Source: Clostridia bacterium
GTDB lineage: Bacteria > Bacillota > Clostridia > Oscillospirales > Acutalibacteraceae
Direction: 5' to 3'
Assembly (NCBI GenBank): GCA_017432485.1
Contig: JAFRJB010000095.1
Coordinates: 1-49,422, forward strand
DNA length: 49,422 bases
Position 1 is the first letter of the stretch, and the number at the start of each line of letters is the position of its first letter. Positions 16,631-23,969 of the stretch are shown piece by piece. The notes beneath the pieces were generated by a model. It ran no database searches and had not been told where the DNA came from. It worked only from the letters and a program-made list of their open reading frames with translations. A program made the translations under genes and the position numbers.

Positions 16631-16658
16631 ACAGACCACAGCGCACAGATTACAGATT
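16631..16658. repeat. Heptamer tandem array (ACAGNNN-type)
   Basis: Four 7-base units (ACAGACC, ACAGCGC, ACAGATT, ACAGATT) are directly adjacent to the hairpin at 16591-16625. Confidence 0.7.
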
Positions 16659-16681
16659 TTGCCCGACGGGAGCCCGGCACT

Positions 16682-16716
16682 CTGTCAACTGCCTTCTGTA
16701 CCCTGTCATCTGTTTA
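16682..16716. repeat. Heptamer tandem array (CTGTNNN-type)
   Basis: Five 7-base units (CTGTCAA, CTGCCTT, CTGTACC, CTGTCAT, CTGTTTA) are in opposite orientation to the ACAGNNN array 24 bases away. The two arrays are partly complementary. Confidence 0.7.
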
Positions 16717-16721
16717 CCGCC

Positions 16722-17642
16722 TCAAGCGGTAAACACGGTTTCAATCACCTTTTCGCAGCCGTCAGGGCTGTAACGCCACGCATCCATATGTGCCCCGGTG
16801 TAGTAATACTCCAACGCTGTCGGCTCCGGCGGCTCAAAACTGTCAATAATGCTCAGTTTAATTTTCATTTTTTCGGGAATAATGGATTTAATGTAAACTG
16901 CCACCGCCTGCCCGGTGCTGACAGTATCGCTATACTCGGCAAGACCTGCCAAATTCGGCGCCAGTTCAATAAAAACGCCGTAGTTTTCAATGCTTCTGAC
17001 AATACCCTGCACGGTTTGCCCCGCTTCAAAATGTGCGGCGTTTTCTTCCCAGGTGCCGAGCAATTCACGCAGCGAAAGGGTTAATTTTCCATCCGCTTTG
17101 CTTTTCAGTACACAGCGCAACACCTGCCCCTCGCTGACCCGCTGGCGCGGGTGTGCAATGCGCGAGACCGAGAGCATATCAATCGGAATGAGCGAATTGA
17201 GCCCCGCGCCGACATCCACAAACGCGCCGAAGCGGTCTAAATGCGTGACCTTGACCTCGAGCACATCGCCCGGCTGCAGCGCCTGAATGTACTGCTGCCT
17301 GCACTGCGCCTGCACGGCGGCGCGCGAGCAAATCGCCATAATGTCCGCCCCGTCTTTGACAAACTCGCGAATAACAAACTGCACGGGTTTGCCCACTTTT
17401 GAGATAAAAGCAATGTCTTTCATGCGCCCCTCTTCGGCGCCGAGCGCACCTTCACTTTTGGGAATGATGCCGTCTATCGTACCGAGTTTGACATAGAGAT
17501 TTTGCTCGCTGTCACACAGGTAGCAAACACTTTCGAGCACGGTTTGGTTACCGCGCGCTTCTTCCAACGCAGCGGGCGAGCGCATAGCTGCCCTGTTTTC
17601 CTCAGTCTTTAACAATTTACCCTCAAAACAAAACTCTTTCAT
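16722..17642 (-). CDS. S1-domain RNA-binding protein
   Basis: A 306-residue protein annotated in many Clostridia as ribosomal protein S1-like. After an N-terminal ~110-residue region with a degenerate OB-like segment (LYVKLGTIDGIIPKSE) come two clear S1 domains. They are at about 118-190 (PGDVLEVKVTHLDRFGAFVD ... KLTLSLREL) and about 205-265 (GQTVQGIVRSIENYGVFIEL ... MKIKLSIID). Each S1 domain is a five-stranded OB fold that binds single-stranded RNA. It is shorter than the 4-6 domain S1 of Proteobacteria, as is usual for Firmicutes. GGGAGG precedes the start. It is divergent from the DUF951-prfA operon. Its exact role in translation or RNA turnover is not set by the sequence. Confidence 0.85.
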   Translation of the reverse strand: MKEFCFEGKLLKTEENRAAMRSPAALEEARGNQTVLESVCYLCDSEQNLYVKLGTIDGIIPKSEGALGAEEGRMKDIAFISKVGKPVQFVIREFVKDGADIMAICSRAAVQAQCRQQYIQALQPGDVLEVKVTHLDRFGAFVDVGAGLNSLIPIDMLSVSRIAHPRQRVSEGQVLRCVLKSKADGKLTLSLRELLGTWEENAAHFEAGQTVQGIVRSIENYGVFIELAPNLAGLAEYSDTVSTGQAVAVYIKSIIPEKMKIKLSIIDSFEPPEPTALEYYYTGAHMDAWRYSPDGCEKVIETVFTA

Positions 17643-17707
17643 TTTTTGTTCCTCCCAAAATAATACATCCGTAAATTTTATGCCGCTGCGCCGAAAATTA
17701 TTAATAG

Positions 17708-17736
17708 TTTACAATCCGCAAATTATGTGTTAATAT
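17708..17736 (+). promoter_or_regulatory. Possible SigA promoter of the DUF951-prfA operon
   Basis: TTTACA (17708-17713) is 17 bases from TAATAT (17731-17736) in AT-rich DNA between the divergent S1 and DUF951 genes. The match is moderate. Confidence 0.45.
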
Positions 17737-17785
17737 ATACAGTGATTATAAATAATTATTAATATATAAATATTTAAGGATTTAG

Positions 17786-17962
17786 ATGGATATTCAAGTC
17801 GGTCAAATTATCAAAACCAAAAAGCCGCACCCCTGTTCGGGCGATGAATGGGAAGTGCTGCGCGTCGGGATGGATTTTAAACTCAAATGCCTCACCTGCG
17901 GCAGAGAGGTTATGGTTCCGCGCAAAAAGGCAGAGAAATCCATCAAGCAAATTATAAAGTAG
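17786..17962 (+). CDS. DUF951 family small protein (YyzM-like)
   Basis: A 58-residue protein: [17 protein letters not shown], then [30 protein letters not shown] and a basic tail. The pattern 'KKPHPCG-x-WEV-R-G-D-K-KC-xCG' is the DUF951 family, a compact protein of about 60-70 residues found across Firmicutes (Bacillus YyzM). Cys17 and the CLTC pair could bind a metal. AAGGA precedes the ATG. It ends 10 bases before prfA, so it is the first gene of the prfA operon. The function of the family is not known; a link to translation is suggested only by its neighbours. Confidence 0.85.
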   Translation: MDIQVGQIIKTKKPHPCSGDEWEVLRVGMDFKLKCLTCGREVMVPRKKAEKSIKQIIK

Positions 17963-17972
17963 GAAACACCGT

Positions 17973-19052
17973 ATGATTGATAAATTAGAAGGCATTTACA
18001 GCAGATTTCAAACCGTCACCGAGCAGCTTTGCTCCCCGGAAGTGGTTTCCGATATGGAGAAATACACTTCGCTGATGAAAGAGCAAAAGAAGCTTGAACC
18101 GATTGTCGAAAAATATAAAGCGCTGAAAAATGCGCAATCCAACGCTGCCGAAGCGGAACAAATGCTGGAAGAAGGCGGCCTTGATAAAGAGTTTAAAGAG
18201 CTTGCCGTGGAAGAGCTCAAGGCGGCAAAGGAGCAAATTGAAACCTGCACCGAAGACTTGAAAATTCTCCTGCTTCCCCGCGACCCGAATGATGATAAAA
18301 ACGTTATTGTCGAAATTCGCGGCGGTGCCGGCGGTGAAGAGAGCGCCCTATTTGCGGGCACACTTTACAGAATGTATACGATGTATGCCGAATCCAAAGG
18401 CTTCAAGCACGAAGTACTTTCGGCGCAGGAAACCGGGCTTGGCGGCTTTAAAGAAATTTCCTTCTCCATTTCGGGCGATGGCGCCTATTCCCGCTTCAAG
18501 TTTGAAAGCGGCGTGCACCGCGTGCAGCGCGTGCCGGAAACCGAAAGCCAAGGGCGCATCCACACTTCCACTTCAACCGTAGCGGTTCTCCCCGAAGCGG
18601 AAGAAGTCGATATCGATATCAACCCGACCGATTTGCAGATAGACACTTTCCGCTCCAGCGGTGCCGGCGGGCAGCATATCAACAAAACCGAAAGTGCGAT
18701 TCGTATCACCCACATCCCGACCGGCACGGTCGTAGAGTGTCAAGACGAACGCAGCCAGCATAAAAACAAAGACAAGGCGATGAAAATTCTGCGCTCGCGC
18801 ATTTTGGAAAAAGAGCGCGAGAAGCAAAACGCGGAAATTGCCGGCGACCGCAAAGCGCAGGTCGGCACCGGCAACCGCAACGAGCGTATCCGCACCTATA
18901 ACTACCCGCAGGGCAGAGTCAGTGACCACCGCATCGGCTTAACGCTCTATAAATTAGAGCAGATTTTAAACGGCGATTTGGATGAACTCATTGATGCTTT
19001 AATTACGGCAGACACCGCAGAGAAACTTCGCGCCAGCGAGTCAGAAACATAA
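17973..19052 (+). CDS. prfA: Peptide chain release factor 1
   Basis: A 359-residue class I release factor that reads UAA and UAG stops. It has the universal GGQ motif in [17 protein letters not shown] and the RF1-type region [22 protein letters not shown]2, also present in this window at 38.8 kb, has an SPF tripeptide instead. The N-terminal helical domain and the C-terminal [10 protein letters not shown] are as in the family, and the length is normal. GTAGGAAAC supplies the ribosome site. It is the second gene of a plus-strand operon and is followed after 17 bases by the TsaC-CoaE fusion, a prfA-sua5 adjacency that is common in Firmicutes. Confidence 0.97.
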   Translation: MIDKLEGIYSRFQTVTEQLCSPEVVSDMEKYTSLMKEQKKLEPIVEKYKALKNAQSNAAEAEQMLEEGGLDKEFKELAVEELKAAKEQIETCTEDLKILLLPRDPNDDKNVIVEIRGGAGGEESALFAGTLYRMYTMYAESKGFKHEVLSAQETGLGGFKEISFSISGDGAYSRFKFESGVHRVQRVPETESQGRIHTSTSTVAVLPEAEEVDIDINPTDLQIDTFRSSGAGGQHINKTESAIRITHIPTGTVVECQDERSQHKNKDKAMKILRSRILEKEREKQNAEIAGDRKAQVGTGNRNERIRTYNYPQGRVSDHRIGLTLYKLEQILNGDLDELIDALITADTAEKLRASESET

Positions 19053-19069
19053 AGGAATTCACAGCACCT

Positions 19070-21364
19070 ATGGACACAAAGGTTTTTACCAAAAATGAAT
19101 TACGGGAAGCTGCTGCTATTATCAGAGACGGCGGCGTTGTCGCGATGCCGACCGAAACGGTTTACGGCCTTGCCGCAAACGCGTTAGATACCGAAGCGGT
19201 CAGGAAAATTTACGAAGCAAAGGGCAGGCAGAGCGATAATCCGCTGATTGTGCATATCGCCAACATCTCCGACTGGAGCAAATTGGTCGAGCAAATCCCG
19301 CAAAGCGCCAAGCTCTTAGCCGAGCGCTTTTGGCCGGGTCCGCTGACCATTGTGCTCAAAAAGAGCCCTCTGGTGCCCGATATTGTCAGCGGCGGTTTAG
19401 ATACCGTGGCAGTCAGAATGCCCAAAAATAAGATTGCATTCCGCTTTATCAAAGAGTGCGGGGTGCCGCTTGCGGCGCCGAGCGCCAATGTTTCGGGCGC
19501 ACCGAGCCCCACAAAGTTTACCCATGTGTATAAAGATATGAACGGCAAAATCGACGGCATTATTGACGGCGGCGACTGTATGGTCGGTTTGGAATCCACT
19601 GTCATTTCTCTGGTCGAAGACATCCCGACCATTTTGCGCCCGGGCAGAATTACTACCGAACAAATTCGTAAAGTCATCGGTGAAGTGATTGTTCACCATA
19701 CTGCAACCGGCGAGCTGAGCGAGGGCGAAAAGCCTTTGTCACCGGGTATGAAATATAAACACTACGCCCCGCGCGCCAACCTGCAGCTGGTTAAAGGCAG
19801 TACCAGCGACTATGTGACTTATGTCAAAACCCGCGCCACAGAGAAAACCGCTATTATTTGCTTTGATGAAGATATGGAAGCACTCCGTGATTATCACACT
19901 TTTTCACTCGGCGCCAAGGCAGACAGTGTTACCCACGCAAAGCGCCTGTTTGATATTCTCAGAGCCATTGACGATAAGAATTTGACCGAGGCCTACGCCC
20001 CGCTGATGGAGAATAACGGGGTCAGTTTGGCGGTCAATAACCGCCTGCTGCGTGCTGCCGGTTTTCATTTGATTGATTTAACGATGGCAACTTCTGCCGA
20101 TACTAAGAATACGGCGGTAGAAAAAGCACAGCCGGAGAGCGCCGGAGAAGTCAAAAATCCGATAGATTTAAGCGAACTTGATGCCGAAGAAATGGATGTA
20201 CTCTCCTCTTTAGACAAAGAGCCGAATCCTGCACCTGCAGCGGTTCGTGCGCAGCCGACAGAAATTCCCGCACCTGCAGCGGTACAGCCACCGCAAAATA
20301 GCGCTCAAGAAGTAAGCACCCCGGCGCAAACAAGCGCTGAAAGCAGCGAAGAACAGGCGGAAGACCCGCTTGCCGTAACGCTCGGTGCGATGGAAGAAGA
20401 CTCGGCAATTTTGGCGCTTAACGATATTCAATTCGGCGAGGATTTTAATGAAGACTTCAGCAAAGCCATTAGCGATAATATCACTGTTGTCGAAAAAACA
20501 GAGGAAGACGATCCGACCAAAATCTTCTACGAAGCGCTCATCGATGAAGACGGCATAAAGCCTGCCGCTTACCCGGTTGACACGATTGATGAAGACTTCC
20601 AATTCGATGTGTACGACGATGATATCCCGAGAAGAAAGGGCTTATTTTCCCGCATCTTCGGCAAAAAAGAAGACGACGATGTGGAACCCGAGCCCTTCCT
20701 GCCAATGCCGAATGCCCAATGGAATTCCCAAGCGATTCTCCAAGCAGACCGCGGCGAAGCCGGCACGGCAGCAACTGCCGCCAAGGCAGATGAGCCGGCA
20801 GTACAGAAATACGAAAAAATACCCGGCATTCGCGTTGTCGGCATTACCGGTAAAACCGGCTGCGGTAAAACCTTTATTGCCAACCGCTTGGCTGCCAAAA
20901 CACCTCACAGCATTGTCATTAATGCCGATGACGTGTACCATTCCATGCTCAGTAGTGACAGTTTGGTGCTGAGCATTGTCGTTGCATTTGGCGATGAGGT
21001 GTTAGACGGCAAGACCATCAACCGCAAAAAATTGGCTTCGATTGCATTTGGCAGCGAAGAAAATTTAAATAAACTCAACCGCACGGTTCTGCCTGCTGTG
21101 GCGCAAAAAATCATTTCGTTGATTGAGCACGCCAAAGCAAGCGGTGTGAAGACTGTCTTTTTAGATGCACCTACACTCATTGAAAGCGGTCTGAACCAAG
21201 TGTGTAATGAAGTCATTTTCATCATCGCCGACCCGGCAATTCGCCAGGAGCGTATTGTGGAAAGAGATAATATTACACTTGATGAAATCGGGCAGAGAAT
21301 GCGCTTTGAGAAGGATGATTCCTTCTATGTGCGCTATGCCGACAGAATTATTCGCAACAATTAA
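19070..21364 (+). CDS. Fusion of threonylcarbamoyl-AMP synthase (TsaC/Sua5) and dephospho-CoA kinase-like (CoaE) domain
   Basis: A 764-residue single open frame. Residues about 5-200 form the YrdC/TsaC domain (MPTETVYGLAANA, KGRQSDNPLIVHI, APSANVSGAPSPTKF), and about 235-335 the Sua5 C-terminal domain after the linker SPGMKYKHYAPRA. It should make threonylcarbamoyl-AMP for tRNA t6A. Residues about 340-575 are acidic and Pro/Ala-rich, likely disordered. Residues about 580-764 resemble dephospho-CoA kinase: P-loop GITGKTGCGKT, INADDVYHSM, the LIESGL segment and IVERDNITLDEIGQRMR. CoaE normally does the last step of CoA synthesis. Both domains keep their key motifs, so both may be active. No frameshift is needed to join them. 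Confidence 0.85.
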   Translation: MDTKVFTKNELREAAAIIRDGGVVAMPTETVYGLAANALDTEAVRKIYEAKGRQSDNPLIVHIANISDWSKLVEQIPQSAKLLAERFWPGPLTIVLKKSPLVPDIVSGGLDTVAVRMPKNKIAFRFIKECGVPLAAPSANVSGAPSPTKFTHVYKDMNGKIDGIIDGGDCMVGLESTVISLVEDIPTILRPGRITTEQIRKVIGEVIVHHTATGELSEGEKPLSPGMKYKHYAPRANLQLVKGSTSDYVTYVKTRATEKTAIICFDEDMEALRDYHTFSLGAKADSVTHAKRLFDILRAIDDKNLTEAYAPLMENNGVSLAVNNRLLRAAGFHLIDLTMATSADTKNTAVEKAQPESAGEVKNPIDLSELDAEEMDVLSSLDKEPNPAPAAVRAQPTEIPAPAAVQPPQNSAQEVSTPAQTSAESSEEQAEDPLAVTLGAMEEDSAILALNDIQFGEDFNEDFSKAISDNITVVEKTEEDDPTKIFYEALIDEDGIKPAAYPVDTIDEDFQFDVYDDDIPRRKGLFSRIFGKKEDDDVEPEPFLPMPNAQWNSQAILQADRGEAGTAATAAKADEPAVQKYEKIPGIRVVGITGKTGCGKTFIANRLAAKTPHSIVINADDVYHSMLSSDSLVLSIVVAFGDEVLDGKTINRKKLASIAFGSEENLNKLNRTVLPAVAQKIISLIEHAKASGVKTVFLDAPTLIESGLNQVCNEVIFIIADPAIRQERIVERDNITLDEIGQRMRFEKDDSFYVRYADRIIRNN

Positions 21365-21380
21365 CAGGAGTTGATTTTTT

Positions 21381-22778
21381 ATGTCACAAGCAAAAGACCT
21401 TAAGCAAAAGCTCTTCAACAAGTTTGAAAACGGCTACAAAGCAATGGATGAACAGGCGCTCGATGCCTGCGCTGCTTACGCCAAGGGTTATATTGAGTTT
21501 TTGGATAAAAACCGCACCGAGAGAGAGTGCGCCGTTTTTGCCGAAACCGTATTGCGCGCCAACGGCTTTGAGCCTGTCGATGAGCACCGCACCGAGCCTT
21601 ACAAAGCCGGCGATAAGATTTATAAAATCCAGCGCAATAAGGCAGTCATTGCTGCCGTTATCGGCAAAAAAGAGCTTTCGGAAGGTGTCAAAATTGCTGC
21701 AGCGCATGTTGACTCCCCTCGCCTGGATTTAAAGCCAAACCCGCTGTATGAAAGCGAAAATATGGCGTTCTTTAAAACGCATTACTACGGCGGCATTAAG
21801 AAGTACCAGTGGACTGCCATTCCGCTTTCGCTTCACGGTGTCATTTGCAAAGCAGATGGCGAGAAACTCACTGTTAATATCGGTGATGACCCGGCAGACC
21901 CGCAGTTTGTGGTTACCGATTTGCTGCCCCACCTGGCAACCGAGCAAATGAAACGCGAAGCGCGGCAGATAGTGAAAGCCGAAGAGCTCAATCTGCTTAT
22001 CGGCTCTGTACCGTTTAAAGATGATGAAGAGAGCGAATTGGTTAAACTTAACATCTTAAACCTGCTCTTTGAAAAATACGGCATTTGCGAGAGAGATTTC
22101 CTCTCGGCAGAGTTGTGCGCCATTCCCGCCTTCCCGGTCAGAGAAATCGGCTTTGACCGCTCGTTTATCGGCGGCTACGGGCACGATGATAAGGTCTGCG
22201 CTTACCCGGCGCTGACCGCGCTGCTTGAGTGCGGCGTACCCGAAAACACCTGCCTTGCCGTATGGGTCGATAAAGAAGAAATCGGTTCCGAAGGCAATAC
22301 CGGTATGAAGTGCGACTTCTTGCGCTACTTTATTGCTGATTTGGCAAGAACCGTTGGCTTGCAGGGCAGAGATGTCATTCGCAACTGCTCATGCATTTCG
22401 GCAGATGTCAACGCAGGCTTCGACCCGACCTTTGCGGATGTGGTGGATAAATATAACTGCGCTTATGTCAATAAAGGCGTGTGCTTAACCAAATACACAG
22501 GTGCCGGCGGCAAGAGCGGCTCAAACGATGCGAGCGCCGAATTTATCGCCTACCTGCGCGGTATCTACGATAAAGCGGGTGTGCTGTGGCAAATCGGTGA
22601 GCTTGGCAAAACCGACCTCGGCGGCGGCGGCACGGTCGCAAAGTATGTGGCGAATTTAGATATTGAAACAGTCGATTTGGGCGTGCCGGTACTGAGCATG
22701 CACGCACCGTTTGAAATCATCGGTAAAATTGACCTCTATAACGCCCACTTAGCCTTTAAAGAATATTTCAAAGCATAA
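21381..22778 (+). CDS. M18 family aminopeptidase (aspartyl aminopeptidase type)
   Basis: A 465-residue zinc aminopeptidase of family M18, a large cytoplasmic oligomer that removes N-terminal residues, preferentially Asp/Glu in well-studied members. Visible metal and catalytic motifs are AAHVDSPRLDLKPNPLYE near residue 100, YGHDDKVCAYPAL with metal Asp, VWVDKEEIGSEGNTGM with catalytic Glu and the metal-binding SMHAPFEI histidine near the C terminus. CAGGAG precedes the start. It is the last gene of the DUF951-prfA-tsaC/coaE operon, beginning 16 bases after the fusion gene, and it ends at a strong terminator. Confidence 0.92.
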   Translation: MSQAKDLKQKLFNKFENGYKAMDEQALDACAAYAKGYIEFLDKNRTERECAVFAETVLRANGFEPVDEHRTEPYKAGDKIYKIQRNKAVIAAVIGKKELSEGVKIAAAHVDSPRLDLKPNPLYESENMAFFKTHYYGGIKKYQWTAIPLSLHGVICKADGEKLTVNIGDDPADPQFVVTDLLPHLATEQMKREARQIVKAEELNLLIGSVPFKDDEESELVKLNILNLLFEKYGICERDFLSAELCAIPAFPVREIGFDRSFIGGYGHDDKVCAYPALTALLECGVPENTCLAVWVDKEEIGSEGNTGMKCDFLRYFIADLARTVGLQGRDVIRNCSCISADVNAGFDPTFADVVDKYNCAYVNKGVCLTKYTGAGGKSGSNDASAEFIAYLRGIYDKAGVLWQIGELGKTDLGGGGTVAKYVANLDIETVDLGVPVLSMHAPFEIIGKIDLYNAHLAFKEYFKA

Positions 22779-22808
22779 AAAAACGCCTGCTCCTCGCAGG
22801 CGTTTTTT
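22778..22808 (+). terminator. Intrinsic terminator of the prfA-aminopeptidase operon
   Basis: AAAAAACGCCTGC (22778-22790) pairs perfectly with 22796-22808, ending in six T residues. It begins at the aminopeptidase stop codon. Confidence 0.95.
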
Positions 22809-22815
22809 AAAAACC

Positions 22816-23665
22816 AGGGTAGGGGACGGTTCTTTACCTTATTTTTTCAACTTAATGCCTTCAATCCAACTGTAAGATAATCCGGTATTGTTAACTATTT
22901 GCCTATTGCTCAGCCCGAGTTCCTTTAATTGTGCGCCAAATTTTCTTCTTTGCTTTTTCTCTAATGTGGCAAATTCAGTCGCATTTTCACATTTAGTGAT
23001 TTTTTTAAAAAGTTCTTGTGCTTTTTCGTCACTAATCCTTTTTTTAGTTTCCTCTAAATCCATAATTGATTTCTTTTCTAACTTTGTATGAAATTCTTTA
23101 AACTGCTCTTCACTCATCAGAGACAGAGCAAAATCTTTGTTAATAAGTTTTGAATTAACAAAATACCACTGATAACTACTATAAGTATACTCTTTACAGC
23201 TTGCCACCAATCCCGCCTTTACCGGGTTTTGATGAATATATCTTAAAACAGAGACAAAGTATTCATCTGTATCCACCGGTTCACTCCTAAATCTGTCTTG
23301 AAATAGGTGTCCGACTCTCTCATACTTCAAATTGTACCAATACACAAAGCGACAAGCAATTCGTTTTATAACGGTTGCTAACGCTTCACCCTCTTCTTTT
23401 ATAAGTAAATGAATGTGATTATCCATTAAACAATATGCGTATAGAGAAAAGCTACCGGCGTCTTTTGCGGCTATCAAAGACTTGATAAACATCTTATAAT
23501 CCTGCTCGTTGTAAAAAATTCTTTGTTTGTTAATACCTCTGAGCATTACATGATATATGCCGCTCTCACTTTTCTTTCTGGCTTGCCTTGACATAATCAT
23601 CACCTCAAATATAATACTATCATATAAGGAAGAAAAAGGCAAGGCAAAGAACCGTCCCCTACCCT
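22816..23665. mobile_element. RAYT element bounded by 25-bp inverted repeats
   Basis: The left end AGGGTAGGGGACGGTTCTTT (22816 on, 25 bp to 22840) and the right end (23641-23665) are inverted copies differing at one base. Between them lies one gene, a Y1/IS200-type transposase. The repeats contain GGGGACGG, as in many clostridial REP-associated transposase elements. No clear target duplication is seen. The left end sits directly after the aminopeptidase terminator. Confidence 0.85.
22839..23594 (-). CDS. REP-associated tyrosine transposase (Y1_Tnp, IS200-like)
   Basis: A 251-residue single-strand transposase. The Y1/HUH domain occupies about residues 5-140: GIYHVMLRGINKQRIFY, the HUH motif MDNHIHLLIK and the catalytic tyrosine in RYIHQNPVKAGLV. 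The C-terminal ~100 residues end in a helix-turn-helix-like segment (LSNRQIVNNTGLSYSWIEGI), typical of RAYTs of Clostridia. The frame opens at 23642, but GAGGTG precedes the ATG at 23594 (MSRQARKK). The stop lies next to the left inverted repeat. All key residues are present, so the gene looks intact. RAYTs are often domesticated and may act on small palindromic repeats elsewhere in the genome. Confidence 0.88.
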   Translation of the reverse strand: MSRQARKKSESGIYHVMLRGINKQRIFYNEQDYKMFIKSLIAAKDAGSFSLYAYCLMDNHIHLLIKEEGEALATVIKRIACRFVYWYNLKYERVGHLFQDRFRSEPVDTDEYFVSVLRYIHQNPVKAGLVASCKEYTYSSYQWYFVNSKLINKDFALSLMSEEQFKEFHTKLEKKSIMDLEETKKRISDEKAQELFKKITKCENATEFATLEKKQRRKFGAQLKELGLSNRQIVNNTGLSYSWIEGIKLKK

Positions 23666-23969
23666 ACTTTTAAAAAAATAGGTAAAAACCGAAATTTCAA
23701 AAATGATTTTGGAACTTTGGTTTTTACCTATTTCTTTTGCTGTCGGCCAGTTATTACGCTGTTTCCTGCATGGCATTATGGTAGCTCTTTTGCCGGTTGC
23801 CGGAAATGTTGCAAATCTGCCTGTGTTTTTTGCACCGCCGCCTGTTGCGGGCGGTGCCCCCCACAAACGAACTCTCGGTGCGGGAGCGGTCAAACTCCCG
23901 CACCTATAATGGAGTTCATTTAAGGTCTGTTACCGCTATTTAGCGGTAAAAGGGTTTACCTTGTGAAGA
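23666..23969. other. Gene-free interval with several hairpins
   Basis: About 300 bases hold no credible gene. The largest structure is an inverted repeat, AAATAGGTAAAAACC (23676-23690) with 23719-23733. Others are GCACCGCC/GGCGGTGC (23832-23857), GTGCGGGAG/CTCCCGCAC (23878-23903) and TTACCGCTA/TAGCGGTAA (23930-23949). The last lies just downstream of the large surface protein and may help end its transcript, although no T-run follows. Confidence 0.6.
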
